DNA of 64,000 bases from Bradyrhizobium sp. NDS-1 (GCF_032918005.1 NZ_CP136628.1:620001-684000); one strand, 5' to 3'; counted from the stretch's first letter, positions 38,809 through 47,941 are shown. Translations and numbers: made by a program. The notes: generated from the sequence alone by a model not told the origin.

Positions 38809-39947
38809 CTGCGCCGTTGAAACATTCTGATCCTGTCACTGTCGAGGTCGCGCTGGAGAATCGCGCCTATGACATTGTCATCGGCCGCGGCGTGCTGGCC
38901 TCGCTCGGCGAGCGCGTCGCAGCCTTACGGCCCGGCGTGCGCACTGCGATCGTGACCGATCGCACCGTGGCAAAGCATTGGCTCGAGCCCGCTGAAGCCT
39001 CGCTCGCGGCGAGCGGCATCCCGACCTCGCGCATCGTCGTCGAGGAAGGCGAGATTTCCAAGACCTATGCCGGCCTGGAGAAGGTCAGCGAAGCCCTGAT
39101 CGCCGCGAAGATCGAGCGCAACGATCTCGTCATCGCGCTCGGCGGCGGCGTTGTCGGCGATCTCGCCGGCTTTGCCGCCGCCATCCTGCGCCGCGGCGTC
39201 GACTTCGTGCAGGTGCCGACCTCTCTGCTGGCGCAGGTCGATTCATCCGTCGGCGGCAAGACCGGCATCAACTCGCCGCAAGGCAAGAACCTGCTGGGCG
39301 CCTTCCACCAGCCGGTGCTGGTGATCGCCGACACCGCCGTGCTCGACACGCTGTCGCCGCGGCAGTTCCGTGCCGGCTATGCCGAGGTCGCCAAATACGG
39401 CGTGCTCGGCGACGAGGCCTTCTTCACCTGGCTGGAGAAGAACCATGCCGACATCTTCAAGGGCGGCTCGGCGCGCGAGCACGCGATCGCGACCTCCTGC
39501 CGCGCCAAGGCCGGCGTCGTCTCGCGCGACGAGCGCGAGACCGGCGAGCGCGCGCTGCTCAATCTCGGCCACACTTTCGGTCACGCCCTGGAAGCGGCGA
39601 CCGGCTTCTCCGACCGCCTGTTCCATGGCGAGGGCGTTGCGATCGGCATGACGCTGGCGGCGCAGTTCTCGGCCAGGCTCGGCATGATCGGCGAGGCCGA
39701 TGCGGCACGTGTCGAGCGGCATCTGATCGAAGCCGGCCTGCCGACACGCTTGCAGGACATCGCAGGGTTCGCGCAGGAAGGGCTCGCCGATGCCGACGCG
39801 CTGATGGCCTTGATGGCGCAGGACAAGAAGGTCAAGCGCGGCAAGCTCACTTTCATCCTGCTGGAAGCCGTGGGCCGCGCCGTGATCGCCAAGGATGTCG
39901 AGCCAACGCTGGTGCGCGATTTCCTGAAGGCGAAGTTGTCGCAGTGA
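38805..39947 (+). CDS. aroB: 3-dehydroquinate synthase
   Basis: AroB makes 3-dehydroquinate from DAHP using NAD and a divalent metal. The 380-residue product (ATG overlapping aroK) has the NAD-binding 'ALGGGVVGDLAGFAAAILRRGVDFVQVPTSLLAQVDSSVGGKTGIN' and metal-binding 'NLGHTFGHALE' motifs. Coupled aroK-aroB translation is the rule in alphaproteobacteria. Confidence 0.97.
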   Translation: MTAPLKHSDPVTVEVALENRAYDIVIGRGVLASLGERVAALRPGVRTAIVTDRTVAKHWLEPAEASLAASGIPTSRIVVEEGEISKTYAGLEKVSEALIAAKIERNDLVIALGGGVVGDLAGFAAAILRRGVDFVQVPTSLLAQVDSSVGGKTGINSPQGKNLLGAFHQPVLVIADTAVLDTLSPRQFRAGYAEVAKYGVLGDEAFFTWLEKNHADIFKGGSAREHAIATSCRAKAGVVSRDERETGERALLNLGHTFGHALEAATGFSDRLFHGEGVAIGMTLAAQFSARLGMIGEADAARVERHLIEAGLPTRLQDIAGFAQEGLADADALMALMAQDKKVKRGKLTFILLEAVGRAVIAKDVEPTLVRDFLKAKLSQ

Positions 39948-40014
39948 TGGCAGGACCGTCCGGATCGGTCGCTCGCGAAGCGGCGCGGAAGGCCGAGGCG
40001 GTCACGAGGCAAAC

Positions 40015-41367
40015 ATGAGTTCGATCTCGATCAATCTGCTGCTTGCGGCGCTCCTGCTCGCCGCCAATGCATTTTACGTGGCCGCGGAATTCGCGCTGGT
40101 GAAGAGCCGGGGCTTCCGCGTCAAGGCCATGGTCGAGCAGAACCGCTTCGGCGCGCGCCTGCTGCAAAGGATGATGGGCAACATCGAGGCCTATCTGGCC
40201 TGCTGCCAGCTCGGCATCACCATGGCCTCGCTCGGGCTCGGCTGGATCGGTGAGCCCACCGTTGCCGCGCTGCTGAGCCCGGTCCTCCATCCGCTCGGAT
40301 TGTCGGAGGCAACGCTGCACTTCACCTCGTTCGTGGCGGGCTTTCTGGTCTTCTCCTCGCTGCACATCATCATCGGCGAACAGGTGCCGAAGACGCTTGC
40401 GATCCGGGAGCCGATGCCCGTGTCGCAATGGATTGCGTATCCGCTTCACGTTTCCTACCTCGTGTTCTATCCGCTGAGCTGGTGTCTCAACACGGCGTCG
40501 GGCGCGATCCTGCGTCTGATCGGGGTCCAGGAGTTCTCGCAGCACGAGATCCTGACGGATTCCGAGATCGAAGGCCTGGTCGAGGAATCGGCCGTGCACG
40601 GCAAGATCGAGAGCGGCGAGGCCGAATACATTCACAACGTCTTTCGCCTCGGCGAGCTGACGGTGTCCGACGTGATGGTTCACCGCACCGCCATGGTGAT
40701 GATCAATGCGGATCTGCCGCCCGAGGAGCTGGTACGGGAGGTGCTGGCCACCGAATACACCCGCATTCCGCTGTGGCGCGACAAGTCGGAGAACATCATC
40801 GGCATTCTGCACGCCAAGGATCTGCTGCGGGCGATCCGTGCGTCGGAAGGCGATACCTCGCGCATCGACGTCACCACCATCATGCTGCCGCCCTGGTTCG
40901 TGCCGGAAATGCGGCCGATATCCCAGCAGCTCAAGGCGTTCCGCCGACGCAAGACCCATTTCGCCCTCGTCGTCGACGAATATGGCGAGGTTGAAGGCTT
41001 GGTGACGCTGGAAGACATTCTGGAGGAAATCGTCGGCGATATCTCCGACGAGCATGACGTGGTCGTCGCCGGCGTGCGCCGCCAGCCGGACGGCTCGGTC
41101 GTGGTGGACGGCTCGGTGCCGATCCGCGACCTCAACCGCGTCATGGACTGGCATCTGCCCGATGAGGAGGCAACCACGGTCGCCGGCCTCGTCATCCACG
41201 AGGCGCGCTCGATCCCCGATCGCGGCCAGAGCTTCACCTTCCACGGCTTCCGCTTTCGCGTCCTCCGCCGCGAGCGCAACCGCATCACCGCGCTCCGTAT
41301 TTCACCGGTGCCGCGCGATGCGGAGCTGGAAGAGGCAAAGCCGAGGCGCGCCGGGACGTCGTTCTAG
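40015..41367 (+). CDS. HlyC/CorC-type membrane protein with CBS domains
   Basis: The 450-residue protein has an N-terminal CNNM/DUF21 membrane domain (about 1-185, 'ANAFYVAAEFALVKSRGFRVKA' and 'YLACCQLGITMASLGLGWIGEP'), a CBS pair (about 210-330, 'TEYTRIPLWRDKSENIIGILHAKDLL' and 'VVDEYGEVEGLVTLEDILEEIVGDI') and a C-terminal CorC_HlyC domain. Relatives are implicated in magnesium or cobalt export; the name hemolysin is historical. It follows aroB by 67 bp and may be in its transcript. Confidence 0.92.
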   Translation: MSSISINLLLAALLLAANAFYVAAEFALVKSRGFRVKAMVEQNRFGARLLQRMMGNIEAYLACCQLGITMASLGLGWIGEPTVAALLSPVLHPLGLSEATLHFTSFVAGFLVFSSLHIIIGEQVPKTLAIREPMPVSQWIAYPLHVSYLVFYPLSWCLNTASGAILRLIGVQEFSQHEILTDSEIEGLVEESAVHGKIESGEAEYIHNVFRLGELTVSDVMVHRTAMVMINADLPPEELVREVLATEYTRIPLWRDKSENIIGILHAKDLLRAIRASEGDTSRIDVTTIMLPPWFVPEMRPISQQLKAFRRRKTHFALVVDEYGEVEGLVTLEDILEEIVGDISDEHDVVVAGVRRQPDGSVVVDGSVPIRDLNRVMDWHLPDEEATTVAGLVIHEARSIPDRGQSFTFHGFRFRVLRRERNRITALRISPVPRDAELEEAKPRRAGTSF

Positions 41368-41369
41368 AT

Positions 41370-41426
41370 CCTCAGGGTGAGGAGGCGCGTCAGCGCCGTC
41401 TCGGGCGCGCTCCTCGGGATGAGAGG
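41370..41426. terminator. palindrome between convergent CBS-protein gene and bolA
   Basis: CCTCAGGGTGAGGAGGCGCG pairs imperfectly with the sequence up to GAGAGG at 41426. It begins 3 bp after the upstream stop and 25 bp before the bolA stop, so it can serve as a bidirectional terminator, and is of the dispersed palindrome kind. Confidence 0.5.
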
Positions 41427-41450
41427 AAAGGGCGTAATTCGCCGCACGAA

Positions 41451-41750
41451 TTAGGAGCCTTCCCCCGGCGCCTTTGCCTGAATCGCCAGCGCATGCACGC
41501 CGCCGACGAGTTCCGCGGCCAGCGCCGAATTTATCATGCGATGGCGGTCGACCCGGCTCTTCCCTTTGAAGGCGGCAGACACGATATACACCCGGAAGTG
41601 CGTCTCGCCGCTCGGCCGATGGCCGGCGTGACCCTCATGCAAATGTGACTCGTCGACGACTTGCAGGCTTTCCGGCGTGAAAGCTTCCTGCAACTTGTTG
41701 CTGATAGTGTCGCGCATAGCCATGTTGTGCCATTCGGGTGTAGAGATCAC
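41451..41750 (-). CDS. BolA-family protein
   Basis: The 99-residue product has the BolA core 'ISNKLQEAFTPESLQVVDESHLHEGHAGHRPSGETHFRVYIVSAAFKGKSRVDRHRMINSALAAEL', with the histidine-rich loop and 'RVDRHRMI' helix. BolA proteins act with monothiol glutaredoxins in iron-sulfur trafficking. It is divergent from the J-domain gene 79 bp away, the classical alphaproteobacterial arrangement. Confidence 0.93.
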   Translation of the reverse strand: MISTPEWHNMAMRDTISNKLQEAFTPESLQVVDESHLHEGHAGHRPSGETHFRVYIVSAAFKGKSRVDRHRMINSALAAELVGGVHALAIQAKAPGEGS

Positions 41751-41829
41751 GCCCCGTTATTTGCCGGGTTTGTCGCTAATTGCAATGTCAAGACTTGAAG
41801 GTTTTTGCATTGCGTAGTCAAAGTCAGCC

Positions 41830-42465
41830 ATGCCGATCGATTCATCAAAGTTCTTCGACTCCATCCGCGTCAAGCCGCGCGGCAAGCAGCCGGAAGTGAA
41901 GCCGCGCGACACCGCGGTCGGCTGCGAATGGGCCGGATGCCAGAACAAGGGCGCGCATCGTGCGCCGAAGGGCCGCGAGAACCAGCGCGAGTACTGGCAC
42001 TTCTGCCTGAACCATGTGCGCGAGTACAACCAGAACTACAATTTCTTCTCGGGCATGAACGCCGACGCCGTGGCGCGCTACCAGAAGGATGCACTGACCG
42101 GCCACCGCCCGACCTGGAAGATGGGCGCCAATGGCGGCGTCAAGAAGGGCGCGGAAGCCGAGATCGATGGTGCCTTCGATCCATTCAGCATGTTCCAGGA
42201 GCTCAACGGTCGCACCGGCTGGCGCAAGGGCCCCGAAGCGGAGCCCAAGGCCGAGACGCGCAAGGTGATGAACGCCGAGCGCAAGGCGCTCCAGGTCATG
42301 GGCCTCGGCCCCAGTGCGACGCTCGCCGACGTCAAGAGCAAGTACAAGGCGCTGGTGAAGCAGCACCACCCCGACGCCAATGGTGGCGACCGCTCCACCG
42401 AGGACCGCCTGATCGAAATCATCAAGGCGTATAATTATCTGAAGACGGTGGTGCGGGAGGCGTAA
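41830..42465 (+). CDS. J-domain protein
   Basis: The 211-residue protein carries a J domain at its C-terminus with the HPD tripeptide at 180-182 ('VKQHHPDANGGD'), which stimulates DnaK. The N-terminal part has 'CEWAGCQNKGAHRAPKGRENQREYWHFCLNHVREYN', conserved in alphaproteobacterial members; three cysteines are visible but a zinc site is not proven. It is not DnaJ itself, lacking the G/F and zinc-finger regions. In many relatives cobS follows directly; here about 12 kb intervene. Confidence 0.93.
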   Translation: MPIDSSKFFDSIRVKPRGKQPEVKPRDTAVGCEWAGCQNKGAHRAPKGRENQREYWHFCLNHVREYNQNYNFFSGMNADAVARYQKDALTGHRPTWKMGANGGVKKGAEAEIDGAFDPFSMFQELNGRTGWRKGPEAEPKAETRKVMNAERKALQVMGLGPSATLADVKSKYKALVKQHHPDANGGDRSTEDRLIEIIKAYNYLKTVVREA

Positions 42466-42468
42466 AGC

Positions 42469-43506
42469 CTACGCCTCGGGGAAGGACATTTCGCAAACCA
42501 GTCCTTCCGGCCTCCACTGCCGGCTGACGCGTCCCCGCAAGGTCCGGATGATGCCGTCGACCGCGCCGATGCCGAAGCCCTTGCGCTTGGGCGGCTCGTT
42601 GACACGAGGACCGCCGCTCTCCGACCAGCGCAGCACGAGGGGCTCTGCGTCAGTGGTCTCCCAGTGGATGTTCAGCCTGCCAGACGGCGTCGACAGCGCT
42701 CCGTATTTGGCTGCGTTGGTCGCCAGCTCGTGTACGGCAACCGCGATCGATTGGGCGAGCGTGGCCGGCAGACGGATATCGTCACCCGCGATGCGGACGC
42801 GTTCGCCGTCTCCGCTCGTGTAGGGCCGCATTTCCTCTTCGACGATCGTCTTCAGGCTCGCACCGGTCCAGCGCGACGCCGAGAACAGCCTCTGCACGTT
42901 GGCAAGCGCGCTGAGCCGGCCTTGAAACGCGGCCTGGAATTCCGCGGCGGTCTCGGCCTTGGTCAGCCGCAGCATCGCCTGGGTCACCGCGAGCAGATTG
43001 TTCGAACGATGGTCGACCTCGTAGGCGAGCAGCATCATCCGCTCTTCGGCTTGCTTGCGAGCCGTAATGTCGACCAGCATGTTCACCGCGCCAACCAGCT
43101 CACCGCGTTCGTCGCGCAGCGGCGTCGGATAGGGCATGAAGCAGATCCGGGAGCCGTCCGGCCGTTCGGCCACAGCCTCCACGTCGCGCACCGCCCGGTT
43201 CTCCTTCAGCGCGATGGCCATGGGGCACTCGTCGTGGGGAAGCGGCGTGCCGTCAGGCAGATAGAGCCTCCATGTCACGCACCACATCTCGCCGATCTTC
43301 GGCGTGCGTCCGGCAAAATCGATGCAGGCTTGATTGAAGAAAGTGATGCGGCCTTCCGCGTCGGTCGTGTAGATCGCGGCGGGCAGCGCCTGGAGCAAGT
43401 CCCGGAATCGCCTTTCGGAATCCGCGTTGGCAGCGTTCCTGCTCGCTGCCTGCCTCGCGATCTCGCCGATCCTGGCCTCGTCAGATTGTCCAAGCAAGTC
43501 CAGCAT
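42469..43506 (-). CDS. PAS-domain sensor histidine kinase, HWE family
   Basis: The 345-residue protein has a PAS domain (about 30-150, 'LLQALPAAIYTTDAEGRITFFNQACIDFAGR'), a linker helix with the phospho-acceptor His166 in 'YEVDHRSNN', an N-box with Asn264, and the HWE marks 'IHWETTD' and 'LRWSESGGP' (about 280-300). HWE kinases are abundant in Rhizobiales and include general-stress and light sensors. No response regulator is adjacent. The end is 3 bp past the J-domain gene stop (convergent). Confidence 0.93.
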   Translation of the reverse strand: MLDLLGQSDEARIGEIARQAASRNAANADSERRFRDLLQALPAAIYTTDAEGRITFFNQACIDFAGRTPKIGEMWCVTWRLYLPDGTPLPHDECPMAIALKENRAVRDVEAVAERPDGSRICFMPYPTPLRDERGELVGAVNMLVDITARKQAEERMMLLAYEVDHRSNNLLAVTQAMLRLTKAETAAEFQAAFQGRLSALANVQRLFSASRWTGASLKTIVEEEMRPYTSGDGERVRIAGDDIRLPATLAQSIAVAVHELATNAAKYGALSTPSGRLNIHWETTDAEPLVLRWSESGGPRVNEPPKRKGFGIGAVDGIIRTLRGRVSRQWRPEGLVCEMSFPEA

Positions 43507-43725
43507 TGCATTCCTCGACGGGCCAGATCATGCAATTCGCTGCAGGCGAATACGTTCCATGTGCCAGTCGGGGGCGTGGAGTTCCTCCTACGATTACTTC
43601 TTCCTTCTTCCCTTGTGGAAGGAAGCGCGGAGCGCCGGATGAGGGATTGCTTCCGCAAACGCGAGTCGGTGTGCGCGGAGAGATACCCCTCACCCCAGTA
43701 AGGCCTTGTCTGCAAGCGAAGATGC

Positions 43726-43746
43726 CCTCTCCCGCGAGGGGAGAGG
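43726..43746 (-). terminator. hairpin downstream of citrate synthase 1
   Basis: CCTCTCCC and GGGGAGAGG form an 8-bp stem around GCGA, 32 bp past the stop at 43778 on the minus strand. The flanks (about 43590-43755) also carry repeat-like GGAAGG/CCTTCC sequences. It may end the citrate synthase transcript. Confidence 0.45.
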
Positions 43747-43777
43747 ACACAGTAACCGCTTCCCTCCTACTGCTTGG

Positions 43778-44872
43778 TCACGCCTCCGGCATCGCCCCCA
43801 CATATGACGAGCTGGGCCTGATCAATCGTCCGGTCCGCTGCTGCTCGCGCGCATGCGCGGTCCATCCCGCGGCGCGCGCCATCGCGAAGACCGGCGTGAA
43901 CGCCTGGCGCGGGATCGCCAGCGCGTCGAGCAGGATCGCCGTGAAGAACTCGACATTGGTCTCCAGCGGCCGTTCCGGATTCTTCTTGCGCAGCGCGCTG
44001 CGGATATAGGCTTCGACCTCGCCGGCAAAGGGCAGGTCGGCGCCGTCTGCCGACAGCCGCTCGATCGCGGCCTTGAGCACGTCGGCGCGCGGGTCGCGCA
44101 CGCGATAGACGCGATGGCCAAAGCCCATCAGCCGCTCGCCGCGCGCCAGTGCGGCATCCACCCATGGCTGGATGCGCTCGCGCGAGCCGATCGCGTCCAG
44201 CATCTCCAGCACCGGCTCCGGCGCGCCGCCATGCAGCGGGCCGGTCAGTGCGCAATAGCCGGCGGTGACGGCGGCAAACAGATCGGCCTGCGTCGAGGCC
44301 ACCACGCGGGTGGTGAAGGTCGAGGCGTTCATGCCGTGATCGCACACCGTGACGAAATAGGCATCGAGCGCCGCGACCTCGCGCGGCTCCGGCGCGGTGC
44401 CACGCAACATCTGCAACGTGTCGGCGGCATGGCTCGCATTCGGATCGGGCACGACCGGCTCCAGCCCCTTGGCGCGCCGGACCAGTGCACCTGCGATCAC
44501 CGGAAACGCTCCGACGATCGTCGCCTCGTGCTCCAGCCCGTTCTCCGCGCGAAGCCCCGCGACCGCCGCGCGAAACCCGTCGACGATGCTCATGCCGCGC
44601 GTCGCCGGCAGCAGGTCCGGCAGACGGGCGTAGGCGCGCTCGCGCGCCGCGCCGAGGCTTGCCCGCACGTTGGCTTCGCTCAGGCCGGTCTTGCCGGCGC
44701 CGTTCCAGAGCCGGGCGGTGACGCCCTCGAAGCTCGACTGGCTCGCCAGGCGGCCGACATGCTCCCCGGCAATGATCAGCTCGCCGCGCTCGCCGTCGAC
44801 ATGGCTCAGCACGGTCTCGGCCGCGGGAACGCCGTCCAGCCCGATCTGGCTCTTGGTGAGGTGGATATTCAT
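43778..44872 (-). CDS. citrate synthase family protein
   Basis: The 364-residue enzyme has the two catalytic-histidine segments 'GPLHGGAPEPV' and 'GFGHRVYRVRDPRA' and the C-terminal 'FTPVFAMARAAGWTAHAREQ'. Where citrate synthases have the catalytic Asp (NVDF) this one has 'TNVEFFTA', a Glu. Length and weak resemblance to methylcitrate/2-type synthases leave the acyl-CoA substrate open. It is divergent from a second citrate synthase with an HTH, so the two may form a complex or share regulation. Confidence 0.9.
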   Translation of the reverse strand: MNIHLTKSQIGLDGVPAAETVLSHVDGERGELIIAGEHVGRLASQSSFEGVTARLWNGAGKTGLSEANVRASLGAARERAYARLPDLLPATRGMSIVDGFRAAVAGLRAENGLEHEATIVGAFPVIAGALVRRAKGLEPVVPDPNASHAADTLQMLRGTAPEPREVAALDAYFVTVCDHGMNASTFTTRVVASTQADLFAAVTAGYCALTGPLHGGAPEPVLEMLDAIGSRERIQPWVDAALARGERLMGFGHRVYRVRDPRADVLKAAIERLSADGADLPFAGEVEAYIRSALRKKNPERPLETNVEFFTAILLDALAIPRQAFTPVFAMARAAGWTAHAREQQRTGRLIRPSSSYVGAMPEA

Positions 44873-44917
44873 GGCCCAATCTCCTGTTCAAGGAGGGATA
44901 TGGTCAGGCCTCTCGAC

Positions 44918-44950
44918 ATATTGATCAATCTTGATTACATCAATCAATAT
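44918..44950. promoter_or_regulatory. palindromic site between two divergent citrate synthase genes
   Basis: ATATTGAT (44918-44925) and ATCAATAT (44943-44950) form an inverted repeat, with two more TTGAT-type half-sites between them. It occupies the 76-bp gap and reaches the start codon of the rightward gene. It is a good candidate for binding by the HTH domain of that protein. Confidence 0.55.
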
Positions 44951-46175
44951 GAAAAATTCGGCGCTCTATCTGTCTGCCCAGGAGGCCGCGGCCGAGCTCG
45001 CGATCTCGCCGGCCACGCTCTACGCCTATGTCAGCCGGGGCCTGATCCGCTCCGAGCCGACGCCGGACTCGCGGAAGAACCGCTACCGTGCCGAGGATGT
45101 CCGCGCGCTCAAGGAGCGCCGCGTGCCGTCCCCGGAGCCGCGGGGCTTACGCAGCTTCGACGCCGATCTGCCTGTGATGGACACGGAGATCTCGACCATC
45201 ACCGAGGAGGGCGCGATCTATCGCGGCGTCAACTGCGTCGATCTCTCCGAGAACGGCACGCTGGAACACGCGGCGACGCTGCTGTGGGACGTCTCCGGGG
45301 TCGATCCGTTCGATCCGGACAATCAACCGGAGATATCCGAGGAGATGCGCGCGATCGGGCAAGCCGCACGCCGGGCGGCGCCGATCGACCGCGCCATCGC
45401 CGTGCTGGCGCTGGCCGCGAGCGCCGATCCCCGCGCCTTCACCCGCGCGCCCGATGGCCGCGCGCTGGTCGGCGCGCGCATCGTTCGCCTGCTGGTGGCG
45501 ACCATGCTCAATGCCGAGCCCTCGGCCGCGCCGCTGCATGAGGACATTGCGAAGGCGTGGGCGGCGGACAACAAGCACGCGCCCGACCTGATCCGCCGCG
45601 CCCTCGTTCTGCTCGCCGATCACGAGCTGAACGCCTCCACCTTCACCGCGCGCTGCGCGGCCTCGACCGGACTAAACCTGTACGACGCGGTGATCGCAGG
45701 TCTTGCGGCGTTGAAAGGGCCGCAGCATGGCGGTGCCGGCGTGCTGGCCTCGCAGCTCGTCAAGACACTGGTCGATCGCGACGTCGCCCCGATGGTGCGC
45801 GAGCGCGTCGCGCTCGGCGAGCGCTTTGCCGGCTTCGGCCATGGCGTCTACAAGCGCGGCGATCCTCGCGCGCAATCGCTGCTCAATGCGCTTTCGCGCG
45901 CCGGCGCGCCGCGCAAATTCACCCGCGAGGTGCCGGAGCGCATCGCGGAGGCGACCGGCGAATTCGTCAACATCGACTATGCGCTCGCCGTGCTCGTGCA
46001 CGCTTTGCGCCTGCCCGCCGGCAGCGAGCTCGCTCTGTTCGCGATGGCCCGCAGCGTCGGCTGGATCGCGCACGCCAGCGAGCAATTACAGTTCGGCAAG
46101 CTGATCAGGCCGCGGGCAAGGTATGTGGGACCGGCTCCGGGGCGGAGGGCCGGGATCGCGGAATCCAGAGCCTAA
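44949..46175 (+). CDS. citrate synthase with N-terminal DNA-binding (MerR-like HTH) domain
   Basis: The ATG at 44949 gives 408 residues. The first ~55 form a MerR/excisionase-type HTH, 'LSAQEAAAELAISPATLYAYVSRGLIRSEPTPDSRKNRYRAEDV'. The rest is a citrate synthase fold with 'GPQHGGAGV', 'GFGHGVYKRGDPRA' and 'VNIDYALAVL' (Asp retained). The Arg after the second catalytic His is a Gly here, unlike the partner. It may be both an enzyme and a repressor of the divergent pair; neither activity is shown. Domain fusions of this kind are known in databases as citrate synthase family proteins. Confidence 0.88.
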   Translation: MKNSALYLSAQEAAAELAISPATLYAYVSRGLIRSEPTPDSRKNRYRAEDVRALKERRVPSPEPRGLRSFDADLPVMDTEISTITEEGAIYRGVNCVDLSENGTLEHAATLLWDVSGVDPFDPDNQPEISEEMRAIGQAARRAAPIDRAIAVLALAASADPRAFTRAPDGRALVGARIVRLLVATMLNAEPSAAPLHEDIAKAWAADNKHAPDLIRRALVLLADHELNASTFTARCAASTGLNLYDAVIAGLAALKGPQHGGAGVLASQLVKTLVDRDVAPMVRERVALGERFAGFGHGVYKRGDPRAQSLLNALSRAGAPRKFTREVPERIAEATGEFVNIDYALAVLVHALRLPAGSELALFAMARSVGWIAHASEQLQFGKLIRPRARYVGPAPGRRAGIAESRA

Positions 46176-46235
46176 AGCATGATCCGGGAAGAGTGCGAAG
46201 CGACTTTCGCGCTTAAGAACTCGCTCTGGCTCCTG

Positions 46236-47165
46236 TCAGCCGAGACTTCCCGCAAAGCGTTCGGCCAGCCTGTCTTTCCTGAATGCCTCCGCGACCCAGT
46301 CCACAAAGGCTCTCGTCTTGGCGGGCACGAGCTTGCGCGAGGCATGGTAGATCGAGATCGCGCCGGCGTCGCAATACCAACGCGGCACCAGGCGCACGAG
46401 CGATCCATCTTCGAGCGCGGGGAGGATATCGGCGGTGGCGAGCATGGCAACGCCGAGGCCGAGCATTGCGGCCTCGCGCATCGCAGCGGGATCGTTGACC
46501 ACAATGGACTCCGACAATGGGGCATGAACTTCCCGCCCCGAAACATCACGCATCGACCAGTGCCGGACGCGCCCCGTCTGCAGCGAGCGCATGACGATGC
46601 CATCAAGTGCGGCCAATTCGTCCGGCCTGGTCGGCGACGTTCGCCGGGACATGTAGGCTGGAGACGCCACGGCGATGATGTGCGCCGGCGCAAGCGTCCG
46701 GCTGACAAGACCAGGCAACAATTCAAACCCGCCTCCGATAGCGGCGTCGTAACCTTCGCCGACCAGATCGACCTGGCGGTTCTCGAAGTGCCATTCGGGG
46801 CGAACGCGCGGATAGCGCGCCAAGAAGCCGGGGAGCAGCGGCAGGATATGAGCTGTGCCGAATGTCGGCGGCAGGCTTACCTTGAGAACGCCCGCCGGCT
46901 CCGCCTTTCCCGTCGATATTCCGGCGATCGCTGCCTGGAGCCCCTCGAGATTGCCGCCGATCGCCGCGCGAAACGTCTCCCCGGCCTCGGTCAGCGTCAG
47001 CTTCCGCGTCGAGCGATGAAACAGACGGACACCGAGATTGCGTTCCAGCATGGCGACGTTGCGGCTGACGGCTGCCGGAGTGAGCAGGAGACGCCGGCCG
47101 GCCTCCGAAAAGCTGCCGCATTCAGCGCTGCGAATGAAGGACTCGAGGTTGGCCAGTGTTTCCAT
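46236..47165 (-). CDS. LysR-family transcriptional regulator
   Basis: The 309-residue protein begins with the LysR winged HTH 'METLANLESFIRSAECGSFSEAGRRLLLTPAAVSRNVAMLERNLGVRLFHRSTRKLTLTEAG' and continues with the co-inducer-binding domain. It is divergent from the NAD(P)-binding gene at 47292, the usual LysR layout. Palindromes in between are candidate sites. Confidence 0.93.
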   Translation of the reverse strand: METLANLESFIRSAECGSFSEAGRRLLLTPAAVSRNVAMLERNLGVRLFHRSTRKLTLTEAGETFRAAIGGNLEGLQAAIAGISTGKAEPAGVLKVSLPPTFGTAHILPLLPGFLARYPRVRPEWHFENRQVDLVGEGYDAAIGGGFELLPGLVSRTLAPAHIIAVASPAYMSRRTSPTRPDELAALDGIVMRSLQTGRVRHWSMRDVSGREVHAPLSESIVVNDPAAMREAAMLGLGVAMLATADILPALEDGSLVRLVPRWYCDAGAISIYHASRKLVPAKTRAFVDWVAEAFRKDRLAERFAGSLG

Positions 47166-47170
47166 GTGCT

Positions 47171-47276
47171 CATTTACAAATGATCGTTGAAAATCTTACG
47201 AGCAATCTCCTCCTAATCAAGGGGCAATGTTTGGGTCATCTCTACACCCACGATCAGATCGTCTGATCCCCAAACA
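47171..47276. promoter_or_regulatory. nested palindromes in the LysR/NAD(P)-protein divergent region
   Basis: Three inverted repeats are visible: CATTTACAAATG (47171-47182), TGTTTGGG with CCCAAACA (47228-47235 and 47269-47276), and inside it the perfect GATCAGA-TCG-TCTGATC (47252-47268). The last two end 16-24 bp before the rightward ATG. LysR sites often span more than one such repeat. Confidence 0.5.
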
Positions 47277-47291
47277 CTTCGGAGTATTTCC

Positions 47292-47894
47292 ATGTCCACC
47301 ATCGGCATCATCGGCGCGGGCAATATCGGCCGCGCCATCGCGCAGACGCTGGCGCGCAACGGCATCGCGGTGACCCTGTCCAACAGCCGCGGCCCGGAAA
47401 GCCTGGCCGCGACCGTGGCCGAGATCGGTCCGCTCGTGACCGCCGGCACCCGCGAGGAGGCAGCTGCCAAGGATATCGTGTTCGTCGCGGTCAACTGGTC
47501 GAAGCTGCCCGATGCGCTTGCCGGGTTGCCGCCGTTTGGCGGCCGGATCGTCGTCGACGCCAACAATCCGATCGAGGCGCCGTTGTTCAAGCCGGCTGAA
47601 CTCGGCGGCCGCGCCTCGTCAGAGGTCTTTGCCGATCTGGTGCCGGGTGCGCGGGTGGTGAAGGCATTCAACCATCTCCTGGCGCAGCTCCTCGCAACCG
47701 ACCCGGCAAGCGACGGCGGCAAGCGCGTGCTGTTCTACTCGGGAGACGATGCTGATGCGAAGGCGGCTGTCGGCGCGCTGATCGATCGGCTCGGATTCTC
47801 TGGCATCGATCTTGGCTCGCTCGCGATCGGCGCCAGGTTGACCCAGTTTCCTGGCGGTCCGCTTCCGGCGCTGAACCTGGTCAAGTTCGGCTGA
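47292..47894 (+). CDS. NADPH-dependent F420-reductase-like / NAD(P)-binding protein
   Basis: The 200-residue protein opens with a Rossmann motif 'STIGIIGAGNIGRAIAQTLARNG' and reads like the NAD-binding domain of F420-dependent NADP reductase (FNO/Npd) family ('VFVAVNWSKLPDAL', 'VVDANNPIEAPLFKPAEL', 'VVKAFNHLLAQLL'). In bacteria without F420 such proteins are often quinone or ferric-type reductases of unsure role. It is followed after 47 bp by an NTF2-like gene, forming a probable two-gene LysR-controlled unit. Confidence 0.88.
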   Translation: MSTIGIIGAGNIGRAIAQTLARNGIAVTLSNSRGPESLAATVAEIGPLVTAGTREEAAAKDIVFVAVNWSKLPDALAGLPPFGGRIVVDANNPIEAPLFKPAELGGRASSEVFADLVPGARVVKAFNHLLAQLLATDPASDGGKRVLFYSGDDADAKAAVGALIDRLGFSGIDLGSLAIGARLTQFPGGPLPALNLVKFG

Positions 47895-47941
47895 TGTTCG
47901 GAAACGTTCACCAACGAAATGAGATGACGAGAGGCTGCAAG

